This document shows, one piece after another, positions 1 to 11,239 of a DNA stretch of 64,000 bases. Both the position numbers and the translations under genes were made by a program. The notes under the pieces were generated by a model, which worked only from the letters and a program-made list of their open reading frames with translations, was not told the DNA's origin and made no database searches. This DNA is from Pomphorhynchus laevis (lineage: Eukaryota > Acanthocephala > Palaeacanthocephala > Echinorhynchida > Pomphorhynchidae): the NCBI GenBank assembly GCA_012934845.2, contig WNNJ02002634.1, forward strand, positions 1 to 64,000, in the 5' to 3' direction. How positions within the stretch are numbered: position 1 is the stretch's first letter; each line of letters opens with the position of its first letter.

Positions 1-405
1 GATTATTTGTTCTTTTAGCAAACGTTGGATTTCGAGCTTAATAAAAGCGAGATTTCTAGGGGATTGTCTACGTGTAGGGGTAGTTATAGGCTTCCAATAA
101 ATACAACCTGGAGGGAAGAGTTTCGGAGGTTCAATCTTCAGTGCGTTGAGTGTACAAATGACGAGTGGATTTCCACTTGGATCGCCACAATTTATGGTGA
201 TGGACGAATGTTTGGACAATAATGGCTTTCCTAGTATTAATGGACAATACGATCCCTCCATTACGAAAAACGTAGAATGATAAGTATTTTCGTTGTAGTT
301 GAATGATACAACAGATTCGCGGAGACATCTCGAATGACATCTCTGATCGGCCAAAGAGATTTTTGCATTACACGGGGACGTACGTAATTTGAGATCGGAT
401 GCACA
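1..405 (-). mobile_element. Ty3/gypsy pol fragment (duplicate copy), fossil
   Basis: Same sequence as 9553 to about 9957. Read on the minus strand it encodes the end of an aspartic protease (an ILGK-type segment) and the start of a Ty3/gypsy reverse transcriptase. It is only a fragment of a broken element and ends where LINE sequence begins. Confidence 0.75.
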
Positions 406-419
406 TCTAGAGTCTATGA

Positions 420-1130
420 AATTTGAAGAACTTCCCAGGACATCAATAGAGCTACTTCGAAGTAATTCTGCGACCCATGCCTCACGAGAACACAAGAGAT
501 TCGTCATACATGATCTGCCTTTTCTGAAACCATGATGTTGAAAGCAAATCTGTCCAGACTCAACCAAGTGACTCATTATCCTTTCGTGAACTATACGCTC
601 CATAGTTTTACTTATATGGCTAGTTGAACTTATAGGCATGTAGTTACTAGCTGAGTTTCGCATATCTTTTATAAATAGGTACTACCATAGTACGTTTCCA
701 GTCGAGCGGTAATTTGCCAGAATTTAAAGAAAGTTGAAACAGTATTGCCAAGGGCCAAGAGAGGTGGGCACTCAAGATACGTAAAATAGAGTAAATTCAT
801 TTGCAAATTCCTCGGCAATGTCGACCTGAGAAGACAATATACAATCATCAACAACCAAGCGAGGAATACCACAGGGAACATTTCCATTTTGGCGCATGTA
901 TGACCAAAAATGTTTGGAATTTTGACCAATCAAATTTACGAGGTCGTACTCGCAATGAACCCGCTTATTAGTGCAGAGTCGTTTAAAAACATTACGAGCT
1001 TGTCTAGAAGATGAGATGAACGATGGGTCATTACGTGATAGTTTAAAGGAACGGTTTCGTTCGTACAGTGCTTTCTTGAGATCATGGTCAAACCAAACTG
1101 GCTTGCGGTTGTAACGTTTTTGATACTATT
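420..1130 (-). mobile_element. CR1-like LINE RT fragment (duplicate copy)
   Basis: Same sequence as about 9972-10682. The minus-strand translation gives the linker and fingers of a non-LTR reverse transcriptase: a PVWFDHDLKKAL-type segment, then FWSYMRQNG, then HGFRKGRSCMTNLL. Interrupted by stops and frameshifts, so a dead fragment. Confidence 0.75.
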
Positions 1131-1149
1131 TTTTCAATCCCTCATTATG

Positions 1150-1380
1150 ATTGAAACGATTAATTATATAGAATTAATAATTAATTAATTATATAGAATT
1201 TTAATAAAATAATCTTTTTCACTCTCTCTCTTATTTGTAAATAATTAATTTTTATATTTTGTTATCTGCTGTTAGTGAAATAAAAATCCCTCATTATGAT
1301 TGAAACGATTAATTATCTAGAATTAATAATTAATTAATTATCTATAATTAATTATTCACTTGAGAATAATAGTGTTTTAC
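1150..1380. repeat. AT-rich MITE arm (duplicate copy)
   Basis: Copy of 10702-10932. It contains the conserved arm running through tcactctctctcttatttgt and the tgctgttagtgaaataaaa segment, but here the second arm is lost at the breakpoint at 1380. Confidence 0.6.
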
Positions 1381-1410
1381 ACTATTATTGTGATAGTGTA
1401 AAACACTATT
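1368..1410. repeat. Fold-back hairpin at duplication breakpoint
   Basis: Left arm 1368-1384 (aatagtgttttacacta) is perfectly complementary to right arm 1394-1410, with a 9-nt loop. It lies exactly where the duplicate departs from its sister copy at 10932, and the sister has no inverted copy here. Confidence 0.85.
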
Positions 1411-1414
1411 ATAA

Positions 1415-2705
1415 AAAAAAATTTGACAATACAAAATTTTCGAGTTGTGCGAAGGCGTCTACATATTCATTGGAATGGACTGTCAGATGTGCTCAATCCT
1501 GCAAATCTTCTTACCACTTTGGCGCCCTCCGCCTAAGACGTGAAATATTCACTGTTTCACCTTGCCTCAATGTCGATCGGTGTATTTGTGAATTTCGAAA
1601 ATCTCCTCGCGATTCTTCCTTCAAGTTGAGCACAAATAATGGTGGTTTAAAAATCATTTACTCGAATATTCATAGTCTACTTAATAAGTTAGATGAAATT
1701 AAATGTCTCTTTCAAGATATCGTACCAGATGTAGTTATTTTCACAGAATCTTGGCTTAGCTCGTCAATAGCAGACGTAGATATATTCATTGAGGTATACA
1801 GCATAAGTAGAAGTGATAGAGCAGGCAAGATTGATATATTTGTTGTACTCGGTGATTTCAACATGTCATCTGTCAATTGGGTTAATTACACTTCCAATGA
1901 CTCGGATGTCGAGAGTTTGAAGCTACTTGGCTTAATAAACAGATTGGCTCTTAAGCAACATGTCAGTCAGAGTACAAGATTTTCACAGGATTCACATTCA
2001 CTTTTGGATTTATGCCTTACTGTATCATATGACATTCCCGATAGATTAAGCGATCTAGACCCAATAGGTCATTCAGATTATATGGTCATTTCGATTGGTA
2101 TGAGCGATGTCTACTCACATGGCGTAAATCTGACGTCGTCTGTAAACCCATTTAGAACTGGCTTTGCTCTAGTAAATAAATATCTCGTTGGGGTAAAATG
2201 GTTGGATGCTTTTGATGTTGGCGTCGAATATTCATGGCAGTTTTTCAGGGATACTCTGTACCACCTCCTTAATCGTTTCTCACCTCTTCAGAGTAAAAAC
2301 TGTTTGACATCGATCTCACCGCATTGGTTTAATACCGACATGAAACATGCTTTAAAGATGATACGTAAGGCCTTTAATAACTATCGTAAAGACAGAGCTA
2401 ATTTCAGCACTTATAAGAAATGGCGAAACCTCGGTACGTCCATGAAGCGAACTGGTAGGCGATCTTTCGAAAAACAGCCAAGTATAAACTGTCACCGTGA
2501 TCCCCGCTCTTTCTTTAGGTATGTGACTACTAAGCATACGTGCTGTAAACCTATAAATTGCATACAGCGTGACGATGGGAAATTCATAACTGATTCTTTG
2601 TAGATATCAAGGATGATATCCTTTTGACCATAAGGATGTGACAATGGGTGATCCGTGTACATTTGAATCGCCCGGTGATGACACCAGAGACCTCTCCCGA
2701 TGTGA
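1415..2705 (+). mobile_element. CR1-like LINE, ORF1 tail and ORF2 endonuclease part (duplicate)
   Basis: Same sequence as about 13103-14393. It starts in the last codons of ORF1 (NFRVVRRRLHIHW), then an open frame at 1470-2603 carries the APE-type endonuclease: IIYSNIHSLLNKLDE, FTESWLSS, VVLGDFNMSSVNW, and HSDYMVIS near the end. The middle of the endonuclease is deleted (RSDRAGK jumps to the LGDFN region), so it cannot be active. The frame runs into the RT linker (HWFNTDMKHALKM). The plus-strand element ends in the 2679-2727 hairpin. Confidence 0.8.
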
Positions 2706-2727
2706 AAGGGAGAGGTCTCTGGTGTCA
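2679..2727. repeat. Perfect 20-bp fold-back hairpin at duplicate's right end
   Basis: Arm 2679-2698 (tgacaccagagacctctccc) and its exact reverse complement 2708-2727 flank a 9-nt loop. The sister copy at 14367-14393 continues into LINE sequence instead, so the second arm was added at the breakpoint. Confidence 0.9.
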
Positions 2728-4154
2728 CTATCTCTGGTCACTATTATTATAAGGGAGTACATTTTAACTAACCATCTAGTACAGTTAGAAATTCTTCAGT
2801 TTATGAAACCTTCAATATAATAATATATATAAGGTGTATGGTGTTGCAAATAATGTAGGAATGATATACCATAGCTGGTTTCTACTGGGAAATTATCTTG
2901 TATAAGCAAACAAAATTAACTAAAGAAAGCAAAAGAATTTATAAAAAGAAAGTCACCAGCACTGGGTCAATGATTTTCTGATCGCTTCAGTGTTTAATTA
3001 TCATGAATTTCATCAAACCAACTTCCGGGATCCATGAGGATACGTAATATTTTCTTATGATTATTGATTAACCGGAAAATAACAAGACAAGGCAGATATA
3101 TTAATGACGTTTCGACCGTAATCATTTATCAATCAGTTATTGAGTATTCAGAACTTGTAAGCTTAACGCCGAAACATAAAAAACTGAATTTTTTGTTATT
3201 TCGCTGTTAATAAATATAATAATCGGAAAATATATTAAGCGTTTATTTATACACAAATACCAAATAGCTAAGATATTAATTCGAATCACCGATACAAACT
3301 TTTGTATTTATTTTACTATATTGCATAAAATGTATTATTGAATAAACATATTTATTTTATATATTCACAAATATATCGTGTGTGAGTTATTTCGAACTAA
3401 GAACAATTTTATAAAATTATAAAAATATGTTATATTTTTGGATTATATGAATTTTTGGTGATGTCTATAAACAATCAAGTTAATTATTCCAAAATGTTAT
3501 CTCTTAATATACCAGGATTAATCTTCAAATAGCTTTTCATTGCATATAAAACGTTTTTACATTTTCGTCTATGTTCAAAAATGAATTTGTAATTAGAAAC
3601 TATTTTGATTAAATTTGTTTAACGATAAAGTCTCTAATTCATTGAAATTCTGAAAGCTGCAAACAGATCAATGGATTTTAGGCATAAAACATCGAAACTC
3701 GAAATTATTTAACAGTATTTACATAAGATATTATGTAAGATATTTTACGTAAGATATTATATTATTTTTATATTATTTTTACATAAGATTATTATTGATT
3801 AAACATTTAATTTTTAAATGTTCACAAATATATCGTGTGTGGATATAGCACACGATATTACTTTGCAAAGATATTATTTAAACGTTTTTTACATTTATTT
3901 TTTGGTGTATAAAGTGTTTTTTTCGGGCCAGTGTTTACCTATATGAGCTTTAAGCTCTAATAAGAGAGCACATTAATGCATGCTTTTAAGTTCATTATTG
4001 CTATTATCGTTATTACCACCTACCATTATAACTCAGTGACTTAAATTAATAATGTGATAAATACGAAATTTATATTAAAAGTATAAAATTTAACGTCTAG
4101 ATGAATTTCAGTAAATATCCTTACTGATTGAGCACCAATTAATAATTTCAGATA
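2728..4154. other. AT-rich intergenic stretch
   Basis: No coding region recognised. Near 3095-3140 the minus strand reads GGTCGAAACGTC downstream of a degraded CTGAT motif, a possible relic of a Penelope-type hammerhead. A segment ending tatcgtgtgtg recurs at 3367-3382 and 3825-3842, the latter followed by its inverted copy. Otherwise low-complexity AT. Confidence 0.5.
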
Positions 4155-5966
4155 TTACGTTAATTCTGTCTTATTTGGACGATAAACAACTTTATCTGCA
4201 ATCGCTTGCATTATAATTTGTCTGTCAATTGTACTCAGTGCTAGTGCACAATCAATAATTGGAAAATGAGTGAAAAATGCCTCATCCCAAATCCCCCCAG
4301 TAGGCGTTGGTGACGCTAGAATGTCTTCGAAACCTGTGATGCATCTATAATGAACAATTGCTTCTACCCATGCGTTATCAGTGTTTAATGGGTGAATAAT
4401 GTAACCAGCACTAGTATGATTATGATATTTATTAGTTGAATCGAAATTCATTGCCTGTGCTAGTGTGTAACACATCTGCTCATCACTAACTGTCATCGAG
4501 TCTGAGGATAACCGTGAGCATCTTCTTATATCCTCAATCCAGAGATCTCGCAATTTCGGTGGAATATTGCTATTTTGTGTTACGATCTCATCTTCAGTAC
4601 TTTTAAAGTGTGGAACACCTTTAGGTAGGCTGTATATTCTATCTTCTATATTAGGATCCCTCATTAATATTACTTGGGGTTGATCTAACTTTATATTCCA
4701 ATGCCATGCAAATAAGATAAAGATGTAATTAGGTCCCCATAGCGGCAAGTTTCCTCTTCCTCTAATATTAGTTGGACTCTTGTACGGATTACATGGTACC
4801 ATTTTATTTTCTAAAACTTCATTACTGTCTTTTCGTTTTATATTAACCAGGCCGTACATTCTAATCTTTTCTCTATTGCCAACATAACTTCTTGTATTGT
4901 TAGAATACTCTTGATCACCAGTGATTACTCTGTATCTGGCATTCCAATGTAAATCTGAAATTTCCATTCTTACAAGATCCACGAGATTAGGATGTGAATA
5001 AGGACCGTATAATTCACTAATTTGCCTGTAATCATCGTTGGCCTTGCTACTGCCGTTGTTACCATAATAATAATCATGATCGTTCAATCTACACAAGAGG
5101 AACTCGCTATCACCAAGCAGAGTCATTGTCGGAAATGCCAATTCATCTGCGTACAGCTTAATCGGACTGATTGGTATATCATCTCTTGATTCTTTGAGCA
5201 TCGCCTGACATGCTTTCGACTGTGCTCTTAATTGATCGTTAAGAATGGTTGTTGCCGGAGGCAATGATGTGGGTAATTGTTGTGCCGTGTTCCTTGATGT
5301 GCTGATTACCCCGCTAGCATTAATTGAATTGTTGACAATTAGTGGTGTTCTTACAAGACTTTTAAAATTCGAACAGTTAGCTTTAAAATCATTTTTGTTC
5401 TCAATATTGAGTAAGGTATCTGGAGAGCATGCAATGTCCTCGATTAGCTTTGCGAAAATATTGCTACCGTCAATAACAGATTCACGATGTTCACTTTGAA
5501 CGTACTGAGCACATACTGATTCAAGCATGAATCTACAAATCGCCTGATTAGCTTCTATACTGTCATCTGCATTTTGTAGATCTTCACAGGGCACTCCTGT
5601 GGATAATATACTAGTTGAGTTTTTTAGATTTAGGGTCTTCATACTTGATAAGTAGTGATTTACACTTTTGTAAAATTTGTTCAGTTCAACCAGTCGTCGT
5701 TTATGTGCTTCCAATTGCTCTATGAATAGAAAAGTGAGATCAAGTAGTCGCGTTGTGTCTATAAATCCAGCTTGATCGTTACCTGTTACTCTAAACGATT
5801 GCATTTGAACAGCGGGTTGCTCTTTGAATGCCATTTGGTAATCATTCGAATGTTGAAATTTTATATTTGTAGTGACATTAATTGTTTTCGGCTGACTTAT
5901 TTCCTCATCTTTTACTGTAAAGTTGAATTCTTCGGTAAATGCAGAATCATCATCGTTCGAACTCAT
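4155..5966 (-). CDS. Intronless 603-aa protein with C-terminal NUDT9/TRPM2-type Nudix domain
   Basis: One open frame from a good ATG (MSSNDDDSAF) to TGA/TAA. Residues about 1-290 are unrecognised: an acidic start, a helical stretch near 75-110, and Ser/Asn/Thr-rich linkers. Residues about 315-595 match the NUDT9 homology domain in order: a YGPYSHP-type start, NPYKSPTNIRGRGNLPLWGPN (the family's GRG.L..WGPN signature), a Nudix strand region (QPQVILMRD), and near the C-terminus PLNTDNAWVEA, the strongly conserved NTDNAW motif. NUDT9 hydrolyses ADP-ribose. Here the Nudix box is eroded: after LPKG there is no REXXEE, only LRDLWIED after an insertion, so hydrolysis is doubtful. Compare human TRPM2, whose box is also degenerate and serves in binding. 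No transmembrane segments are seen, so this is not a TRPM channel. Intronless, unlike the spliced genes elsewhere in the window. Confidence 0.75.
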   Translation of the reverse strand: MSSNDDDSAFTEEFNFTVKDEEISQPKTINVTTNIKFQHSNDYQMAFKEQPAVQMQSFRVTGNDQAGFIDTTRLLDLTFLFIEQLEAHKRRLVELNKFYKSVNHYLSSMKTLNLKNSTSILSTGVPCEDLQNADDSIEANQAICRFMLESVCAQYVQSEHRESVIDGSNIFAKLIEDIACSPDTLLNIENKNDFKANCSNFKSLVRTPLIVNNSINASGVISTSRNTAQQLPTSLPPATTILNDQLRAQSKACQAMLKESRDDIPISPIKLYADELAFPTMTLLGDSEFLLCRLNDHDYYYGNNGSSKANDDYRQISELYGPYSHPNLVDLVRMEISDLHWNARYRVITGDQEYSNNTRSYVGNREKIRMYGLVNIKRKDSNEVLENKMVPCNPYKSPTNIRGRGNLPLWGPNYIFILFAWHWNIKLDQPQVILMRDPNIEDRIYSLPKGVPHFKSTEDEIVTQNSNIPPKLRDLWIEDIRRCSRLSSDSMTVSDEQMCYTLAQAMNFDSTNKYHNHTSAGYIIHPLNTDNAWVEAIVHYRCITGFEDILASPTPTGGIWDEAFFTHFPIIDCALALSTIDRQIIMQAIADKVVYRPNKTELT

Positions 5967-6149
5967 TTTTTAAAAAGCACACGTTTATAAAATTTACCTG
6001 TTTTAACTCGTTTCTTTAACCATGTAATATTTACGAACAACGGGTAAAATATAATATGAATGGCGCCAAATACTAACGCGCAGGATTATCGGTGTTATAT
6101 TCAACCATTTTGAAATAGAAAATTAAAAAATAAAATTTCTAACATAATT

Positions 6150-6350
6150 TTTTATTCTTCACTGGTCGGTTTAATATTATCCTCGTGTGGTTCTTTTTTA
6201 ATCCTATCAGCATCACTGTAAACTACAATCAGCGTGGATGGACCTCATCAACAGTGAGCCCACACCTACATTCCGTGTTTCGGTCCTTTTACTGTTTCTG
6301 CTGATTCCTTGTCGCCGAAATGCTGGTTTATATTTGGCTGATATACCGAA
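6150..6350. repeat. Truncated copy of MITE seen at 6489-6794
   Basis: About 200 bp closely matching 6515-6716 in direct orientation, including the cactggtcggttt terminal segment and the internal gtttcggtcc segment. The right terminal repeat is missing. Related internal sequence recurs near 16750-16870 and 25425-25580. Confidence 0.75.
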
Positions 6351-6488
6351 TTACACAATTAATGTGTTCTATATTTAATGTGGGCGGTAACTAATATTCG
6401 CAATTCGAATCCACCACACACCAATTTTTTTATTCCGTTCTCATACGAAATGTTCACTGGACAGTAAACCGTAAGCTGTCTTTATACT

Positions 6489-6794
6489 ATTGTGAATATT
6501 GCATACACGAGCCGTTATTCTTAACTGGTCGGTTTGATATTATCCTCGTGTGGTTCTTTTTTAATCCTATCACCATCACTGTACACTACAATCAGCGTGG
6601 GTGGACCTCATCAACAGTAAGCTCACACCTACATTTCGTGTTTCGGTCCTTTAACTGCTTCTGCTGATTCCTTGTCGCCGAAATGCTGGTTTATATTTGG
6701 CTTATATACCAAATTGTGGATTTAAACAACCACACGAGGATAATATCAAACCGACCAGTGAAGAATAGCGGCTAGTGTATGCAATATTCACAAT
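6489..6794. mobile_element. MITE with 67-bp terminal inverted repeats
   Basis: Arms 6489-6555 and 6728-6794 are near-perfect inverted repeats, beginning attgtgaatattgcatacac and ending with its complement. The 172-bp interior has no coding potential. A non-autonomous DNA transposon by structure. No clear target duplication beyond the AT-rich flanks was seen, and the family is unknown. Confidence 0.75.
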
Positions 6795-6898
6795 AATTTT
6801 TTATATTATATAAATACGTAAATTAATTTTTATATTTTGTATCTGCTATTAGTGAAATATAATAATAAATTGGTAAATTATAATAAATGTTTATATTT

Positions 6899-7126
6899 TG
6901 TTTAAATTATTTTACATATAACAATTGTTTTTATAATGTGTTTGTGTAAAGCACTAATCAAATCAAATAAAACACTAATTTATTAGTGATGATGCAATTA
7001 TGTATTTTACAATTATGTATTTTTCTGCTAGCATCATCACTAATTAATCAGTGTTTTATTTGATTTGATTAGTGCTTTACACAAACACACTATAAAAACA
7101 ATTGTTATATGTAAAATAATTTAAAC
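6899..7126. mobile_element. Fold-back element with ~95-bp arms
   Basis: Arm 6899-6994 pairs with 7032-7126 with only small mismatches around a 37-bp spacer containing a tandem aattatgtatttt. The arm shares the tgtgtttgtgtaaa and ataatttaaac motifs with DNA near 10930-11000, so it belongs to a dispersed MITE or fold-back family. Confidence 0.75.
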
Positions 7127-7139
7127 GAAATTGTAATGA

Positions 7140-9960
7140 ACCAAACTAGGCTTTATTCAATATCTAGAAATATGTAAAAGTAGAAACATGTAAACATAGT
7201 TCAGTTATTAAGTCACAACATTCACCCCCACAATGTAGTCTTTATACAGAGAAGGTAAACGTCTTGCACGTCGATTCGGAGCCTCGTTGTCAACACCAGT
7301 GTCTTGATTTTTCATCTGTATTGTGGTAGTCTTCTCGGCATCATTAAGTGTTGACACTTCGCTTCCTTTGTGATCCATCACATGATCGAGCGGTGTACCC
7401 GAGTTCATCCAATCGTTTCTTGGAAATTCGCGGGCATCAGTTACCGGATAATTATCAGATAACATATCTTTGTCGTTATTTTTGTCGTTGTCCATCAAAT
7501 GACGAGGATATCGAGCTAGATCCCGAGTGGAGACGGTACATTCGCGGTTGTCGCCCGTTCTAATTATAGCGAATTTAGGGTTAGCATTAATCAAATGGGC
7601 TTTCTTTACAGACTTGCAGTACTTAGAACCCGGTGTAAAGTTGCGAACCCAAACAGGTCCACTGCTGGTCAACCAGTGAGGTATTCCGCTTGACATTGGA
7701 TGCGATTTTTTTAAATTGAACACACGCTCGTGAGGGGAGAATTTGTAGCAGTACATAGTAAGCTCCTTATTGATTGTAAAGCATCCGGTAGTTTGTCTTC
7801 CCATTTTGAGATCGGTTTGGATAGATCCTTCAGACGCAATCGTATTGCTCGCCAAAGTGAGTTATTTAGTCTCTCTACTTGCCCATTCCCTTGTGGTTGG
7901 TAAATACTAGAGTGAGTTTAAACTGTTCCTATGCCCTGGATGTAGTTTTGAAATTCTTTCGACGTGAACGCGAGACCCCTATCACTATGCATAGACTAAG
8001 GGGCCCCAAATAGGCTGAATATCTGACTTAAACACTTGATAACGCAACTCGATGTCATATCACTACATGCAAACGCGAATGGTAACGACTATATTTGTCG
8101 ATGACCGTTAGCATATATCTATTTCGAGAATCAGTGGGTAACGGTCCTTTAAAATCAATCGATAACCTTTCAAAAAGCCTTTCAGAACGAATAACGGTTG
8201 ATTGATTGGGTTTGTGAAACTGAGGCTTTATTTCACTGCATGAGACACACTCCGATACGACTTGCCTAACATCAGAACTCGAGTACGGAAGATTCTGAGA
8301 ACGTACAAAATGATATAATCTGGTAGTTCCAGGGTGACATAATGTCTGGTGAATTCGTTGAAGCTTGGATAGATCATTCGTATGCTGGGTAGTTGAACAT
8401 GCGAACGCAACATCGCGCGACGGGGCGTCGGCAGCTTCGTTTTGACTTCCTTGTCGGTAGATGACGTTAAAGTCGAATTCCGATAGATCAAGTCGCCAGC
8501 GCATTATTTTTTAGTTTTTAATCTTACTGTGGTGTAGTTTATCGAATATAAACGAAACGGAACGCTGGTCTGTGATTATATCGAATTGATTAGATGCCAC
8601 ATAGTGTCGCCAATATCGGACGCTCTTAACTAACGTGTATGCTTCCTTTTCGATCGAAGACATTCGAATTGAGGAATTAGGCAAATTTTCGAAAAGAACG
8701 CAACAGGTCGAGATTGTTGAGAGAGGACAGCGCCAAGTGCATATTCCGATGCATCTGTCTCTATATTGAAACGTTTATCAAAATCTATAGGAGCCAGGCT
8801 AGATTCAATGATGGAGTCTCGAATGTCAGCGAAGGCACGCAAGGCGTCAATATTCAAAGGGAATTCTTCGGTGCTTAACGGTTTTACTCGTTTTGAAAAC
8901 TGTAGAATCCATTTTGCGTAATGAGAGAACAGTTCGAGAATGCGTTTTAACCCCTTTTTTCTGATGGAACTTTTAGATTCTTTAATGCCTCAACTCGTTC
9001 ACTGTCAGGACGTTTGATGTTATTGCCAATCTCATACCCTAAAATACGGATAGTTTTTGCCTAAAATGCGCATTTCTCATAGTTCAATGTGATGTTGTAT
9101 TTCCTAGTTGCTTCAGTAAATTTCTCGAGATTTTTGTTATGCTCGTTTAAGTCCTTCCCGCAAATAACAACGTCATCCAAGTAGGCGTAAGTGCCATTTA
9201 GTGATTCGGTTTCGATAATCTGGTTAATAAGTCGCTGGAAAACTGAAACTGCATTGGTTAGTCCGAAAGGTACTCTTGTAAATTGATATAAACCGCCGTT
9301 TGCCTCAAATGCCGTAAATCGTCGCTCTTTTTCTCGTAGTTCAACCTAATGGTATGCGTTTTTAAGATCTATCCGCGAAAATAGGTTTTGGGTAGCCATT
9401 TTATCAATGAAATCATATATGCGTGGTAGAGGATAAGCGTCTAGTTCTGTCAGTCGGTTTACAGTCTGAGAGTAATCAACTACTAGTCGACATTTATTAT
9501 TATTTCTGAGAACAATCAACACCTGAGATCGCCAAGGAGACATTGAAGGTTCGATTATTTGTTCTTTTAGCAAACGTTGGATTTCGAGCTTAATAAAAGC
9601 GAGATTTCTAGGGGATTGTCTACGTGTAGGGGTAGTTATAGGCTTCCAATAAATACAACCTGGAGGGAAGAGTTTCGGAGGTTCAATCTTCAGTGCGTTG
9701 AGTGTACAAATGACGAGTGGATTTCCACTTGGATCGCCACAATTTATGGTGATGGACGAATGTTTGGACAATAATGGCTTTCCTAGTATTAATGGACAAT
9801 ACGATCCCTCCATTACGAAAAACGTAGAATGATAAGTATTTTCGTTGTAGTTGAATGATACAACAGATTCGCGGAGACATCTCGAATGACATCTCTGATC
9901 GGCCAAAGAGATTTTTGCATTACACGGGGACGTACGTAATTTGAGATCGGATGCACATCT
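7140..9960 (-). mobile_element. Ty3/gypsy LTR retrotransposon pol remnant, fossil
   Basis: Minus-strand pol in standard Ty3/gypsy order: tail of an aspartic protease, reverse transcriptase (CRLVVDYSQTVN, DAYPLPRI, FSRIDLKNAYH), RNase H (FNIETDASEYALGAVLSQ and FDFNVIYRQGSQNEAADAPSR), integrase zinc-finger region (RIHQTLCHPGTTRLYHFVR with a following CVSC), integrase core (LSIDFKGPLPTD) and a C-terminal integrase extension. Gag is absent and I found no flanking LTRs. The element is broken in several places, and its 5' side is cut off by LINE sequence near 9.96 kb. Moderately old from its decay. The start of this pol is duplicated at 1-405. Confidence 0.85.
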
Positions 9961-10690
9961 AGAGTCTATGAAATTTGAAGAACTTCCCAGGACATCAATA
10001 GAGCTACTTCGAAGTAATTCTGCGACCCATGCCTCACGAGAACACAAGAGATTCGTCATACATGATCTGCCTTTTCTGAAACCATGATGTTGAAAGCAAA
10101 TCTGTCCAGACTCAACCAAGTGACTCATTATCCTTTCGTGAACTATACGCTCCATAGTTTTACTTATATGGCTAGTTGAACTTATAGGCATGTAGTTACT
10201 AGCTGAGTTTCGCATATCTTTTATAAATAGGTACTACCATAGTACGTTTCCAGTCGAGCGGTAATTTGCCAGAATTTAAAGAAAGTTGAAACAGTATTGC
10301 CAAGGGCCAAGAGAGGTGGGCACTCAAGATACGTAAAATAGAGTAAATTCATTTGCAAATTCCTCGGCAATGTCGACCTGAGAAGACAATATACAATCAT
10401 CAACAACCAAGCGAGGAATACCACAGGGAACATTTCCATTTTGGCGCATGTATGACCAAAAATGTTTGGAATTTTGACCAATCAAATTTACGAGGTCGTA
10501 CTCGCAATGAACCCGCTTATTAGTGCAGAGTCGTTTAAAAACATTACGAGCTTGTCTAGAAGATGAGATGAACGATGGGTCATTACGTGATAGTTTAAAG
10601 GAACGGTTTCGTTCGTACAGTGCTTTCTTGAGATCATGGTCAAACCAAACTGGCTTGCGGTTGTAACGTTTTTGATACTATTTTTTCAAT
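9960..10690 (-). mobile_element. CR1-like LINE RT fragment
   Basis: Minus-strand non-LTR reverse transcriptase fragment: the linker (PVWFDHDLKKALYERNRSF) near 10.66 kb, FWSYMRQNGNVPCGIPRL near 10.45 kb, then NYMPISSTSHISKTMERIV and HHGFRKGRSCMTNLL near 10.2-10.05 kb. Stops and frame changes separate the parts. It abuts the gypsy relic head to tail on the same strand, so one inserted into or beside the other. Confidence 0.75.
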
Positions 10691-10740
10691 CCCTCATTAT
10701 GATTGAAACGATTAATTATATAGAATTAATAATTAATTAA

Positions 10741-11118
10741 TTATATAGAATTTTAATAAAATAATCTTTTTCACTCTCTCTCTTATTTGTAAATAATTAA
10801 TTTTTATATTTTGTTATCTGCTGTTAGTGAAATAAAAATCCCTCATTATGATTGAAACGATTAATTATCTAGAATTAATAATTAATTAATTATCTATAAT
10901 TAATTATTCACTTGAGAATAATAGTGTTTTACAAAATTAGTGTTTTACACAAACACACGACAATTTTCATAGAAAATAATTTAAACAAAATATAATAATT
11001 TGTTTTTATTATTTACTAATTTACTTTTTATTTCACTAACAGCAGATAACAAAATATAAAAATTAATTATTTACAAATAAGAGAGAGTGAAAAAGATTAT
11101 TTTATTAAAATTCTAATT
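10741..11118. mobile_element. AT-rich MITE with ~95-bp inverted arms
   Basis: Arm 10745-10840 (aataatctttttcactctct, ttatttgtaaataattaatt, ctgctgttagtgaaat) returns inverted at 11022-11118. Single arms or ends of the same family recur at 1190-1286, 15935-15975 and 17037-17060. No coding capacity. Confidence 0.65.
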
Positions 11119-11239
11119 TTCGATAAAGGCTGTTATCATCTGGAACAAAACTGCATTATATTAACAATCTGTTCATTTTATTAACTTAATTTATTTACGC
11201 ATTTATAAAAAATAATGTTCAAATAAAATAAAACACTAA

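Larger units (their letters stand above)
1..2727. repeat. Internally deleted duplicate of 9553-14393
   Basis: Bases 1-1380 match 9553-10932 (offset 9552), and bases about 1415-2705 match about 13103-14393 (offset 11688). I saw no difference in the parts compared, including several hundred translated codons. About 2.17 kb present at the other locus (10933-13102) is missing here, replaced by roughly 34 bases forming an inverted copy of the adjacent sequence. The right end also stops in an inverted copy. The block may extend left of the window. Either a very recent duplication or an assembly or amplification artefact. Confidence 0.9.
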
